Of a DNA stretch of 64,000 nt, positions 43,512 through 51,963 are shown piece by piece. The translations under genes were made by a program, and so were the position numbers. The notes below the pieces were generated by a model that did not search any database, was not told the origin of the DNA, and saw only the letters and a program-made list of their open reading frames with translations. Location: assembly GCA_019636175.1 (NCBI GenBank), contig JAHBYC010000008.1, positions 1 to 64,000 on the forward strand, in the 5' to 3' direction. This stretch comes from Caulobacter sp. (GTDB taxonomy: Bacteria > Pseudomonadota > Alphaproteobacteria > Caulobacterales > Caulobacteraceae). Every line of letters begins with the position of its first letter. The first letter of the stretch is position 1.

Positions 43512-44825
43512 TCAGATCAGGCCCGCCGCCTTCGCCTCCGCCGTCAGGCCGTCCCTGAACTTCGGATCCGCCAGGCTGATCATCGCCCTGGCCCGCTCGA
43601 AGCTGTTCATGCCCTTCAGATTCCGCACCCCGTGCTCGGTGACCACATAGTGCACGTCGTTGCGCGGAGTGGTCACCGGCCCGTCCAGCCGGCTGACGAT
43701 CCGTGAGAGCGCGCCGTCCTTGGCCGTGGAGTGACAGGCGATGATCGACTTGCCGCCCCGTGACGCATAGGCCCCGCGCACGAAATCCAGCTGTCCCCCG
43801 GCGGCGCTGTACTGCCGGCCCGCCAGATGTTCGCTGTTGCAGGCGCCTGACAGATCGATCTGCAGGGTGGCGTTGACCGACACCACCCTGTCATTGCGGG
43901 CGATCACCGCCGGATCGTTGACATAGTCCACCGGCCGGCTTTCGACGGCGGCGTTGTCGTCAATGAAATCGTAGAGGGGGCGGTCTCCCAGGGCGAATGT
44001 GAAGATCGAGCGCCCGGTATTGGTCGCCTTGCGGGCGTTGGTCACCGCGCCGCTCTGCATCAGCTGCATCAGGCCGTTGGAAAACAGCTCGCTGTGGACC
44101 CCAAGGTCGCGGTGGCCAGACAGGGCGCTGCACACCGCCTCGGGCAGGGCGCCGATGCCGACCTGCAGGCAGGCGCCGTCCTCGACCAGTTCGGCGATCT
44201 GCCGCCCGATCACCGCATCCAGCGGAGAGGCCGGGCGCCGGGGGTCCTCGAACAACGGGGTGTCCTGTTCGACGATGGCGTCGATCTGGCTGACGTGGAT
44301 CATCCCGCCGCGCACCCTGGGCGTATGGCGATTGACCTCGACGACCACCCGCCGGGCCGAACGGACCAGCTCCATGCCGTAATCGTTGCTGGTTCCCAGG
44401 CTGAAGAAGCCGTGGGCGTCCATCGGCGAGACACAGGTGACGAAGGTGTCGATCGGCGCCGGTTCGTTCATCAGGCGGGGAGCCTGGCTGAAGGCGCCGG
44501 GCACGAAGTGGACGGTCCGCTTTCCCTCCAGCGCCCCCTGCGCCAGCAACGCCCGCTCCCAGGGACCCAGGAAGAAGCAGTGGGGCCGGATGCGATCCAT
44601 CAGTTCGAAGCGCAGCACCGTGGAGGCCGCGTGGGGCGTGGAATGGAAGTAGTAGAGGCGAACCTCGTCGATCTCTTCGGCCTCGGCACGGGCGGCGATG
44701 GCGGCCAGCAGGGCCGGGGGCTCGGCCAGGGCCATGCCCATGGCCACGCGGTCGCCCGAGGCGATGTCGGCGACGGCCTCCGCCGGGGTGGTCAGTCTGG
44801 CGGCGTAGAGCTCGGCGGGCGTCAT
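43512..44825 (-). CDS. Acetyl-CoA hydrolase/transferase family (4-hydroxybutyrate CoA-transferase-like)
   Basis: 437 residues. The N-terminal (VAMGMALAEPPALLAAIAAR) and C-terminal Rossmann-like halves are typical of the family I/cat2 type CoA-transferases. The catalytic Glu is predicted in LGVHSELFSNGLMQLMQSG; other landmarks are LQVGIGALPEAVCSAL, DLSGACNSEHLAGRQYSAAG and YVVTEHGVRNLKGMN. It moves CoA between acetyl-CoA and a short-chain acid. An ATGA overlap with the following upstream small gene suggests one transcript. Confidence 0.92.
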   Translation of the reverse strand: MTPAELYAARLTTPAEAVADIASGDRVAMGMALAEPPALLAAIAARAEAEEIDEVRLYYFHSTPHAASTVLRFELMDRIRPHCFFLGPWERALLAQGALEGKRTVHFVPGAFSQAPRLMNEPAPIDTFVTCVSPMDAHGFFSLGTSNDYGMELVRSARRVVVEVNRHTPRVRGGMIHVSQIDAIVEQDTPLFEDPRRPASPLDAVIGRQIAELVEDGACLQVGIGALPEAVCSALSGHRDLGVHSELFSNGLMQLMQSGAVTNARKATNTGRSIFTFALGDRPLYDFIDDNAAVESRPVDYVNDPAVIARNDRVVSVNATLQIDLSGACNSEHLAGRQYSAAGGQLDFVRGAYASRGGKSIIACHSTAKDGALSRIVSRLDGPVTTPRNDVHYVVTEHGVRNLKGMNSFERARAMISLADPKFRDGLTAEAKAAGLI

Positions 44826-45142
44826 TTCACGATCCTGCAGCCATAGCCGTCGTCATAGACCGCCTCGCCGGAGAACACCGCCATGGTCGCGGTGACCCGG
44901 GCGGTGCGCGGCAGGCCCGAACGGTCGATGCGGACATCGAAGCGATCGATGAAGCGGTCGAATTCCGGGCGACAGCTGGCTTCGCTGCGTCCGGCGACGA
45001 ACAGGCAGGAACAGAGCTGCTTGGCCAGATAGGTCGCCCCGGTGCGGGGCCAGGGCGACAGGCGGGTCCAGGCGAGGGTCAGGAGGGCGATCATGGCGAG
45101 GGCGGTTATCGCCCAGAGGTATCGGTTCGCCTTGAGCTGCAT
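44822..45142 (-). CDS. Membrane-anchored protein of unknown function, resembling a serine-hydrolase N-terminal region
   Basis: 106 residues from MQLKANRYLWAITALAMIAL: one N-terminal membrane helix, then a short extracytoplasmic domain with LAKQLCSCLFVAGRSEASCR and a C-terminal AVYDDGYGCRIVK. From memory, similar 'CsglFVsGR...a.Y..GlGC.l' stretches form the N-terminal region of a group of beta-lactamase-family hydrolases in alphaproteobacteria; here the region stands alone. The several Cys may be disulfide-bonded. The start at 45142 keeps only a short N-tail before the helix; upstream begins a repeat element. Confidence 0.65.
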   Translation of the reverse strand: MQLKANRYLWAITALAMIALLTLAWTRLSPWPRTGATYLAKQLCSCLFVAGRSEASCRPEFDRFIDRFDVRIDRSGLPRTARVTATMAVFSGEAVYDDGYGCRIVK

Positions 45143-45151
45143 CAATGTTCC

Positions 45152-45267
45152 TGCGTCCTTCGACACGCCCGCCTTGCGGGCTACTCAGGATGACGAAGAT
45201 GGAGGGTTTGCACAAATGCTCGTCATGCTGAGTAGCGGGCCGAGAGGACCGCGTGTCGAAGCACGCA
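45152..45267. repeat. Palindromic intergenic repeat element
   Basis: TGCGTCCTTCGACACGC (from 45152) is mirrored by GCGTGTCGAAGCACGC (to 45267), and inside it CTACTCAGGATGACGA (45181-45196) is mirrored by TCGTCATGCTGAGTAGC (45219-45236). Nested inverted repeats of this composition are scattered through many alphaproteobacterial genomes. The element fills almost the whole gap between the small membrane protein and the SDR gene, whose stop is only a few bases away. Confidence 0.7.
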
Positions 45268-45273
45268 AGCTCC

Positions 45274-46002
45274 CTACAGCGTCAGCCCGCCATCGACGAT
45301 CAGGGTCTGGCCGGTGATGTAGGCGGCCAGGGGCGAGGCGAGGAACAGCACAGCCCCGGCCATATCCTCCGGCGTGCCCAGACGGCCCAGCGGAATGCCC
45401 CGCAGGGCGCCGGCCAGGCGCTCGGGATTTTCCGTCGTCACCTTGGTCAGCTTGGTGTCGACCAGACCGGGCGCCACGCCGTTGATCCGCACCCCCTCGC
45501 CGGCCCAGGCCTGACCCAGGGTGCGGGTCAGGGCCACCGCCCCGGCCTTTGAGGCGTTATAGGCCGGGTTGCCCCGGGTGGCGTGGAAGGCGGCGGTGGA
45601 GCTGATGGTGATGATGTTGCCGCCGCTGGCCTTGAGGGCGTCCAGGAACCGCATGGCGCAGGCCATCAGGCTGTCGAGGTTGACCCCGACCACCTTGCGA
45701 AAGCCGTCCATCTCGAATTCGCCCTTGCGGTAGAGGACAGTGCCCTGGGCCAGAACCAGCACGTCCAGCCCGTCAAACGGATCGGCCGCGGCCGCCACCG
45801 CGGCGGAATCGGAGGCGTCGACCTGGGCGTATTCCAGGCCCGTCAAATCGCTGCCGTCCTCGGGCCGATAGTCCTCCCGGGGCCGGGTGCCCCAGACCGC
45901 GACGCGGGCGCCTCGCGTCCTGAAGCCATGGGCGATGCCGTTGCCAATGCCGCTGGAGCCGCCGACGACCAGCACCCGCTTGCCCGTGAAATCCAGATCC
46001 AT
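45274..46002 (-). CDS. Short-chain dehydrogenase/reductase
   Basis: 242 residues. Classical SDR: cofactor loop VVGGSSGIGNGIAHGF, NAG-equivalent VLVLAQGTVLY (NAG replaced by AQG), catalytic Ser in ITISSTAAFHA, and YNASKAG with the YxxxK pair, followed by INGVAPGLVDTKL. C-terminal YITGQTLIVDGGLTL is the usual ending. It oxidises or reduces a hydroxyl/keto group with NAD(P)(H). It sits between two palindromic repeats, so it is probably monocistronic. Confidence 0.93.
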   Translation of the reverse strand: MDLDFTGKRVLVVGGSSGIGNGIAHGFRTRGARVAVWGTRPREDYRPEDGSDLTGLEYAQVDASDSAAVAAAADPFDGLDVLVLAQGTVLYRKGEFEMDGFRKVVGVNLDSLMACAMRFLDALKASGGNIITISSTAAFHATRGNPAYNASKAGAVALTRTLGQAWAGEGVRINGVAPGLVDTKLTKVTTENPERLAGALRGIPLGRLGTPEDMAGAVLFLASPLAAYITGQTLIVDGGLTL

Positions 46003-46031
46003 GGTCTTGCCCCTATGCGCTGGTCGTTGTG

Positions 46032-46116
46032 GCTAATTCGGTGACAGTCACTTTTTCGGCCCTGCGGGTCCCCAGGCTTCTGCGCTGTGGAAAAAAGTGA
46101 CTGTCACCGAATTAGC
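46032..46116. repeat. Long-palindrome REP/MITE-like element, copy 1
   Basis: 85 bp. The left arm begins GCTAATTCGGTGACAGTCAC and the right arm ends GTGACTGTCACCGAATTAGC; with the adjoining T5/A6 runs the arms pair over about 25 bp around a central spacer of about 33 bp. Each arm itself contains the palindrome GTGAC-W-GTCAC. Two more copies occur at 60590 and 61804. The element ends 3 bp before the stop codon of the next minus-strand gene. Confidence 0.88.
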
Positions 46117-46119
46117 ATC

Positions 46120-47295
46120 TCAAGAGGCCGTGACCCGCCTCGCGTCCACCGCCCAGCGCTCATGTGACCCGTCTTCCGCCACGACAAGCAAGGCGTCATG
46201 CAGATTGATGGTCGGGTCGCAGTGGCCGGGCTGCAGCCAGACGATGTCGCCCAGCTTCGGCGCATCGGCCGGCCATGGCGCGCTGTCGTCGGCATCCAGC
46301 GTCTCGACGGCGGTGACGAAATCGCCGCCCTTCAGCATGGGGATCGCCGAGGGGTGAAGGATCATCCCGTGCTCGTCGCCCATCGGCCGCCACAGCGAGC
46401 CCCTGCCGGCGCCGGAGGCCACCCTCGCGGGGGGACCGTCGCTGGACAGCGCCTTGAACCCGGCGTCGACGGTGACATGGCTCTTGTGGTTGGCCGAGAC
46501 CACGCTGGCGGCCAGAAACAGCGCCTGGCGAAAGCCCCAGCCGCCGCCGCCGGGGGCGTCGCAGACCTCGTATTCGGCGTCCATCACCGCATAGCTGCCG
46601 GCCTGCAGCTCGGTGAAGACGCCGCTCTTCAGGTCATAGGCGTGGGTTCCGGTGCCGCCTCCGGTGATGACCGGCGGCGCCAGGCCGGCGGCGGTCAGGG
46701 CGTCGCGCACCCCGGCGGCCCGGGCGATGACCGCGTCGTAGGCGCTCTGGCGGTCGGCATTGGGGCCGATGTGCTGGATGTGGCCGGCGTAGGCCTGGAT
46801 GCCGGCGAACCTCAGGCCCTCGGTCTCGGCCGCCTGCCGGGCCAGGGCGACGATCCTGTCCGGGTGGGCGCCGGTGCGATGGGTGCCCGGATCGACGTCG
46901 ACGACCAGGTCGATCACGCCGCCCGCCGCCCGCGCGGCCGCGCCCAGCCAGGCGATCTGGTCGGCGTGGTCGGCGGTGGCGCCGATGCGGGCCTTGCCGG
47001 TCAGGGCGGCGATCCTTGAGGCCGCCCACTGCGCCGAGGGCGCGGTGACCAGGACGTCGCTGATTCCCGCCGCGACAAAGGCCTCTGCCTCGCCCACCGT
47101 CTGGGCGCACAGGCCGGAGGCTCCGGCCGCCATCTGCAGATGGCCCAGCAGCGAGCACTTGTGGGTCTTGCCATGGGCCCGCAGGCGCATGCCGGCTGCG
47201 GTGCAGAGGCCCTGCATGGCGGCGATATTGGCGTCCAGCGCGGCCCGGTCGATGACCAGGGCCGGGGTCTGGGGCGGCGTGAATGAATCGATCAT
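46120..47295 (-). CDS. D-threonine aldolase / DSD1-family PLP enzyme
   Basis: 391 residues. Alanine-racemase-like N-terminal barrel with the PLP Lys in LRAHGKTHKCSLLG (HGKTHK), YAGHIQHIG, and TGGGTGTHAYDL for the phosphate loop. The C-terminal beta domain ends with metal-site residues in LQPGHCDPTINLHD; the His and the Asp two residues later fit the Mn-binding pair of D-threonine aldolase, while D-serine dehydratases use His/Cys. It cleaves D-3-hydroxy amino acids to glycine plus aldehyde, or deaminates D-serine. Next to a serine/threonine dehydratase gene, suggesting hydroxy-amino-acid breakdown. Confidence 0.87.
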   Translation of the reverse strand: MIDSFTPPQTPALVIDRAALDANIAAMQGLCTAAGMRLRAHGKTHKCSLLGHLQMAAGASGLCAQTVGEAEAFVAAGISDVLVTAPSAQWAASRIAALTGKARIGATADHADQIAWLGAAARAAGGVIDLVVDVDPGTHRTGAHPDRIVALARQAAETEGLRFAGIQAYAGHIQHIGPNADRQSAYDAVIARAAGVRDALTAAGLAPPVITGGGTGTHAYDLKSGVFTELQAGSYAVMDAEYEVCDAPGGGGWGFRQALFLAASVVSANHKSHVTVDAGFKALSSDGPPARVASGAGRGSLWRPMGDEHGMILHPSAIPMLKGGDFVTAVETLDADDSAPWPADAPKLGDIVWLQPGHCDPTINLHDALLVVAEDGSHERWAVDARRVTAS

Positions 47296-47340
47296 GGCGG
47301 CATCTTCTCCCGTCCTCGCGGAGGGGGGAAGCGCGCGGCC

Positions 47341-48318
47341 TCATATCTCTCCGGCTAGCACCCGCGCGAACAGGCCCGGATCGACGTTCCCGCCCGACAG
47401 CACCACCCCGGCGGTGCGGCCCTCAAGCGACAGTTTCCCCGCCAGCAGGGCCGCCAGGGACACGCAGCCGCCGGGTTCGACCACCAGCTTCAGCCAGGTG
47501 AAGGCGAACCGCATGGCCTCGGCCACCTCGGCGTCCGTCACCGTCAGCACCGCGGCGACGTCGGCCTGGATGATCGGGAAGGTCAGCTTACCCGGCGAGG
47601 GGGTTTGCAGCGCGTCGCAGATGGTGCGCGCCGCCGGATCGACCCCCAGCCGCTCCCCGGCCGCCAGGGACCGGACAATGTCGTCATAGGTCGCCGGCTC
47701 GACGCCATAGACCTGCGTCGCCGGCGACAGCTGTTTCATGGCCGTGGCGATACCCGACAGCAGGCCGCCGCCGCCGGCCGGGCTGACCACCAGGTCCAGG
47801 GTCGCGCCCGCGCCCCGCGCCTGGGCCTCCAGCTCGAGACCCACCGTCCCCTGGCCGGCGATGATGTCATAGTCGTCATAGGGCCAGACGATGGTCATGC
47901 CGCGATCGGCGGCGATGCCGTGGGTGATGGCCTCGCGGTCCTCGCTGTAGCGGTCGTAGATCACCACCTCGGCCCCGTAGTTCCGGGTGTTGGCAACCTT
48001 CATGGCCGGGGCGTCCGCCGGCATGACGATCACCGCCGGGGCGCCCAGCATCCTCGCGGCCAGGGCCACGCCCTGGGCGTGGTTGCCGCTGGAGCAGGCC
48101 ACCACCCCGCGCGCCCGTTCCTCTTCGCTCAGCCGCGACAGCTTGTTCATCGCCCCGCGAAACTTGAACGCCCCGCCCCTTTGCAGGATCTCCGGCTTGA
48201 GGATCACCCGGCCGCCCAGGCGATCGTTCAGGGCCGGGCTTTCAATGACCGGCGTGACCACGGCCAGGCCTTCCAGCCTTTGGGCGGCGGCTTCGATATC
48301 GGCGAAGGTGATGGTCAT
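47341..48318 (-). CDS. PLP-dependent threonine/serine dehydratase (or serine racemase-like)
   Basis: 325 residues. Fold-type II PLP enzyme: Lys in GGAFKFRGAMNKLS, the substrate loop VACSSGNHAQGVALAAR, the phosphate-binding VSPAGGGGLLSGIA, and a C-terminal LSGGNVDPGLF. It lacks the C-terminal ACT-like regulatory domain of biosynthetic IlvA, so it is the short catabolic type (threonine ammonia-lyase, threo-3-hydroxyaspartate ammonia-lyase or serine racemase). Same strand and 45 bp upstream of the D-threonine aldolase gene. Confidence 0.92.
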   Translation of the reverse strand: MTITFADIEAAAQRLEGLAVVTPVIESPALNDRLGGRVILKPEILQRGGAFKFRGAMNKLSRLSEEERARGVVACSSGNHAQGVALAARMLGAPAVIVMPADAPAMKVANTRNYGAEVVIYDRYSEDREAITHGIAADRGMTIVWPYDDYDIIAGQGTVGLELEAQARGAGATLDLVVSPAGGGGLLSGIATAMKQLSPATQVYGVEPATYDDIVRSLAAGERLGVDPAARTICDALQTPSPGKLTFPIIQADVAAVLTVTDAEVAEAMRFAFTWLKLVVEPGGCVSLAALLAGKLSLEGRTAGVVLSGGNVDPGLFARVLAGEI

Positions 48319-48424
48319 CGCGGCCTTCCCTGGCGCTGGGGTTCGTGGCCCTGACTAGCCCTTTGCGCGCCGCGCACAAAGCCCGTAAGACCGGACGGTT
48401 CATTCCTTTCCCGGGGGGCGTCTG

Positions 48425-48961
48425 ATGCGTCTGTGGATTCTGGGGGCGGCCGCCGCCCTGGCCTTCGGCGGCGCGGCCCAGGCCGGCGAGTTTGGCGTCG
48501 GGGTCGCCGCCCACGACGTCGATCTCTGGAAAGCCCAATGCTGCTTCGAGAGCGGGGCCGACATCGAAATTCACGGCCGCACCGATCCCATCGACGGCAT
48601 GAAGCGGTTCGGCTCGTTCCGGCTGTGGGCCAGCGGGTCGGTCAACACCGACGGCGGCACCGACTATGTCACCGCCGGCCTGATGCGCCGCTTCTGGGAC
48701 AACGACGAAACGCCTTTCTACGCCCAGCTCAGCGTCGGCTTGGGGATCCATGACGGCCCCTCCGAGGACTATCAGAAGACCCCGGACCGCATCTATTTCG
48801 GCAGCCGGGTCCTGATCGCCTCGGAAGCGGCGATCGGCTGGCGGATGAACGACGACTGGTCCAGCGAGGCCGCCTATTTCCACCTCAGCCACGGCGGCCT
48901 GGCCGGCGACCAGAACCCCGGCCTGGACGTGATCTCGGTGCGGCTGATCAAGAAGTTCTGA
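48425..48961 (+). CDS. Outer-membrane acyloxyacyl hydrolase / PagL-like lipid A 3-O-deacylase
   Basis: 178 residues with signal MRLWILGAAAALAFGGAAQA. The mature chain alternates polar and hydrophobic residues like a small beta-barrel and ends in Phe (VISVRLIKKF). The C-terminal EAAYFHLSHGGLAGDQNPGL resembles the PagL active-site region, where His-Ser and a downstream acidic residue form the catalytic triad. PagL-type enzymes remove the 3-linked acyl chain of lipid A. Sequence similarity in this family is low, so the assignment rests on size, barrel pattern and the HxSxGG stretch. Confidence 0.72.
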   Translation: MRLWILGAAAALAFGGAAQAGEFGVGVAAHDVDLWKAQCCFESGADIEIHGRTDPIDGMKRFGSFRLWASGSVNTDGGTDYVTAGLMRRFWDNDETPFYAQLSVGLGIHDGPSEDYQKTPDRIYFGSRVLIASEAAIGWRMNDDWSSEAAYFHLSHGGLAGDQNPGLDVISVRLIKKF

Positions 48962-48962
48962 A

Positions 48963-49142
48963 AGATCTCCCTTCCCCCTGGAGGGGGGAAGGGTCGGGGA
49001 TGGGGGTGGCGGCGGTCGGTGCAGGCTGGCTGTTGCTGATCGTCTCCCAACGACCCACGGGCGCTGATCCTGCAGGCTCCGCGTGGTCGCCAGGACCTCC
49101 ACCCCCAACCCAACCCTTCCCCCCTCCATGGGGAAGGGCTTT
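48963..49142. repeat. Large imperfect inverted repeat
   Basis: The left arm (about 48963-49009; starts AGATCTCCCTTCCCCCTGG) and the right arm (about 49097-49142; ends CCCTCCATGGGGAAGGGCTT) pair over about 45 bp with few mismatches, around a central spacer of about 87 bp. Each arm also has a small internal hairpin (CTTCCCC/GGGGAAG). It occupies nearly the entire gap between the PagL-like gene and the M20 peptidase gene. Looks like a non-autonomous intergenic repeat family. Confidence 0.75.
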
Positions 49143-49176
49143 AATGCGATTGATTGCATCAATCAGAGAGCCCCCC

Positions 49177-50397
49177 ATGAACGCCCTGACCATCGACGCC
49201 AAAGCCTGGACCGAAGCCGGCGACGCGGGGCTGCATGACGCGATCGAGCTTCGCCGGGCCATTCATCGTGAGCCGGAGCTTGGGCTGGACCTGCCCAAGA
49301 CGACGGCCAAGGTGCTGAAGGCGCTCGAAGGCCTGCCGCTGGAAATCCGCCAGGGTCCTTCGACCACCGGCGTGCTGGCCATCCTGCGTGGCAGCGCCAA
49401 CGGCCGCACCGTCCTGCTGCGCGGCGACATGGACGCCCTGCCGCTGACCGAGGACACCGGTCTCGACTTCTCCAGCGGCGTTCCCGGGGCGATGCACGCC
49501 TGCGGCCATGACACCCATGTGGCGATGCTGGCCGGCGCCGCCCGGGCGCTGTGCGAGCGCCGCGACAAGCTGCCCGGGACGGTGATGTTCATGTTCCAGC
49601 CGGGCGAGGAGGGGCACCACGGCGCCCGCTTCATGCTCGACGACGGCCTGATCGATCCGCTGCCCGACGCCGCCTTCGCCCTGCACATCTCGCCCAACAT
49701 GCCGACCGGAACCTTCGCCAGCCGGGCCGGCCCGCTGCTGGCCTCCTCGGACAGCATCCGCATCAAGGTGCTGGGCGCCGGCGGCCACGCCTCGATGCCG
49801 CAGGACGCCGTCGATCCCATCCCTGTCGCCTGCGAGATCGTCACCGCGCTGCAGGCCTTCATCACCCGGCGGGTGTCGGTATTCGATCCGGCGGTGCTGA
49901 CCATCGCCCACATCGACGCCGGCACCACCTACAACATCATCCCCGAATACGCCCTGATGCGCGGCACCTTCCGCACCCTGTCGGAGCGCTCGCGGGAGCT
50001 GGTGCGGGCCGGGGTGCGCCAGGTGGCCGAGAATGTCGCCGCCGCCCACGGCTGCCGCGCCGAGGTCGAGATCGAGCTGGGCTTTCCGGTCACCGTCAAC
50101 ACCGCCGCCGCCGTGCGCCTGGCCGAACGGACCGCAACGGCCCTCTATGGCGACAGCGCCTGGCACACCATGGAAAATCCGATGATGGGGGCGGAAGACT
50201 TCTCCTACGTCCTGCAGAAGGCCCCGGGCGCCATGGCCTTCCTGGGCGCGGCGCCGGTCGGGGTCGGCGGCGACTACCGCGCCTGCTGCGCCCTCCACTC
50301 CAACCGCATGACCCTCGACGAGCAGGTCATGGCCCGCGGCATCGCCATGCACTGCGGCTTCGCCGAGGCGGTGCTGACCGGCGGACTGGAGGCCTAG
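49177..50397 (+). CDS. M20-family amidohydrolase (hippurate/IAA-amino-acid hydrolase-like)
   Basis: 406 residues from MNALTIDAKAWTEAGDAGLH. Metal-site landmarks: LLRGDMDALPLTED, GAMHACGHDTHVAMLAGAA, the catalytic Glu pair in MFQPGEEGHHGARFM, and a late MGAEDFSYVLQKAPGAMAFL. Dimerisation domain with GAGGHASMPQDAVDPI. It hydrolyses N-acyl amino acids. Earlier in-frame Met codons lie in the inverted repeat upstream, so the chosen start is preferred. No signal peptide. Confidence 0.93.
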   Translation: MNALTIDAKAWTEAGDAGLHDAIELRRAIHREPELGLDLPKTTAKVLKALEGLPLEIRQGPSTTGVLAILRGSANGRTVLLRGDMDALPLTEDTGLDFSSGVPGAMHACGHDTHVAMLAGAARALCERRDKLPGTVMFMFQPGEEGHHGARFMLDDGLIDPLPDAAFALHISPNMPTGTFASRAGPLLASSDSIRIKVLGAGGHASMPQDAVDPIPVACEIVTALQAFITRRVSVFDPAVLTIAHIDAGTTYNIIPEYALMRGTFRTLSERSRELVRAGVRQVAENVAAAHGCRAEVEIELGFPVTVNTAAAVRLAERTATALYGDSAWHTMENPMMGAEDFSYVLQKAPGAMAFLGAAPVGVGGDYRACCALHSNRMTLDEQVMARGIAMHCGFAEAVLTGGLEA

Positions 50398-50478
50398 AGG
50401 GCGCGCTATGTCGGGTGGCTGCTGGCGCGCGCCGCCCGGGGTGGCTATTGGCTTGCCAATGATCCGTCCGGCGCCTGA

Positions 50479-51963
50479 ATGACCATCACCGACCGCCTCT
50501 TCAACCGCCTGGTGCTCGGCGCTGTCGTCATCGGCTTCCTGTCGCTGCTGGCGGCCGGGGGGCTGATCGCCTGGAGCATCCAGCGGAACCAGGACTACAA
50601 TCTGGCGGTGGACCACACCTATCAGGTCCGCACCGCGGTCTATCAGTACCGGGTCCTGGCCGAACGGGCCGAGGCGGCCCGGCGCGGCTATCTGCTCAAG
50701 CCGGACGATCGCTACCGCCAGGTCTTTGCGGAAACCGCCGACGCCCTGCCCAGGGCCTTTGACCAGCTGGTCGACCTGACCCGGGACAACCCCCGCCAGC
50801 AGGAGCGGCTGGACGATCTCAGGCCGCTGGCGGCGATGCAGTCGGCGCTGATGCGGCAGTCCGCGGGTCTGGTCCAGCGTGGCCGGCAGATCGCCGCTGT
50901 CGGGGTGTTCCGCAATGACAACAATCTCGAGACCATGCAGTCGATGCGGACCATCCTCTCGCAGATCAGCGCCGAGGAAGATCAGCTGTTGAAGGATCGG
51001 ACGGCGCGGCAGGAACGCGGCGTCGCCTTCCTCAAATGGTCGCTGGGGCTGACGATGCTGCTGCTGCTGGCGGTGGCCGGCGGTTCGGTCTTCGTGATCT
51101 TCCAGTATACCCGCGACCTCAACCGCTCGCGGCGCGACCTGTTCAAACTCAACGCCAGTCTCGAGAGCGCGGTCGAGGACCGCACCGTCGATCTGCGCCG
51201 CGCCAACGACGAGATCCAGCGCTTCGCCTACATCGTCTCGCACGACCTGCGCTCGCCGCTGGTCAACATCATGGGCTTCACCTCCGAACTGGAAGCGGCG
51301 ACGAAGCCGCTGGAAGAGCTGGTCACCCGGATCGAGGCCGAGACGCCCGACCTGCTGACCGACGAGGCCCGCGACGCGGTGCGCACCGACCTGCCGGAGG
51401 CCGCCGGCTTCATCCGCGCCTCGACCCAGAAGATGGACCGGCTGATCAACGCCATTCTGCGCCTGTCGCGCGACGGGCGCCGCGTGCTGGCGCCGGAACC
51501 TCTGAACATGCACGGGCTGGTCGCGGGCATCGCCGCCAGCCTCAGGCACCGCACCGACGAGATCGGCGCGACCCTCACCATCGAGCCGCTGCCCGATCTG
51601 GTCAGCGACCGGGTGGCGATGGAGCAGATCCTGTCCAACCTGATCGAGAACGCCACCAAGTATCTCAAGCCCGGGCGGCCCGGAGAGATCACGGTCCGTG
51701 GCCGCATGGACGGCATTCGCGCCCTGTACGAGGTGCAGGACAACGGCCGCGGCATCGACCCCAAGGACCACGACCGGATCTTCGACCTGTTCCGGCGCTC
51801 CGGCGTTCAGGACCAGCCGGGCGAGGGCATCGGCCTGGCCCACGTCCGCGCCCTGGCCTACCGCCTGGGCGGGGTGATCTCCTGCGAATCCGAACTTGAC
51901 CAGGGGGCCACGTTTCGGCTTTCCCTTCCTGCTGTGCTTCTTCCCGAAAGAGCTGCCGAATGA
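50479..51963 (+). CDS. Membrane sensor histidine kinase with CHASE3-type sensor
   Basis: 494 residues. Two membrane helices (about 11-31 VLGAVVIGFLSLLAAGGLIA and about 190-212) flank a roughly 155-residue helical periplasmic domain (AVDHTYQVRTAVYQYRVLAE, AARRGYLLKPDDRYRQVFAE) of CHASE3 type. A coiled coil leads to HisKA with the His in AYIVSHDLRSPLVNIMGF and HATPase with NLIENATKYL, VQDNGRGIDPKDHDRIFDLF and GEGIGLAHVRALAYRLGG. First of three overlapping genes (kinase, receiver, receiver-kinase). Confidence 0.93.
   Translation: MTITDRLFNRLVLGAVVIGFLSLLAAGGLIAWSIQRNQDYNLAVDHTYQVRTAVYQYRVLAERAEAARRGYLLKPDDRYRQVFAETADALPRAFDQLVDLTRDNPRQQERLDDLRPLAAMQSALMRQSAGLVQRGRQIAAVGVFRNDNNLETMQSMRTILSQISAEEDQLLKDRTARQERGVAFLKWSLGLTMLLLLAVAGGSVFVIFQYTRDLNRSRRDLFKLNASLESAVEDRTVDLRRANDEIQRFAYIVSHDLRSPLVNIMGFTSELEAATKPLEELVTRIEAETPDLLTDEARDAVRTDLPEAAGFIRASTQKMDRLINAILRLSRDGRRVLAPEPLNMHGLVAGIAASLRHRTDEIGATLTIEPLPDLVSDRVAMEQILSNLIENATKYLKPGRPGEITVRGRMDGIRALYEVQDNGRGIDPKDHDRIFDLFRRSGVQDQPGEGIGLAHVRALAYRLGGVISCESELDQGATFRLSLPAVLLPERAAE

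Noticed and set aside
49159-51843. 894-codon open frame on the minus strand
   Set aside because: It lies antisense to the M20 amidohydrolase and the sensor kinase, both of which have clear motifs; long antisense frames are expected at this GC content.
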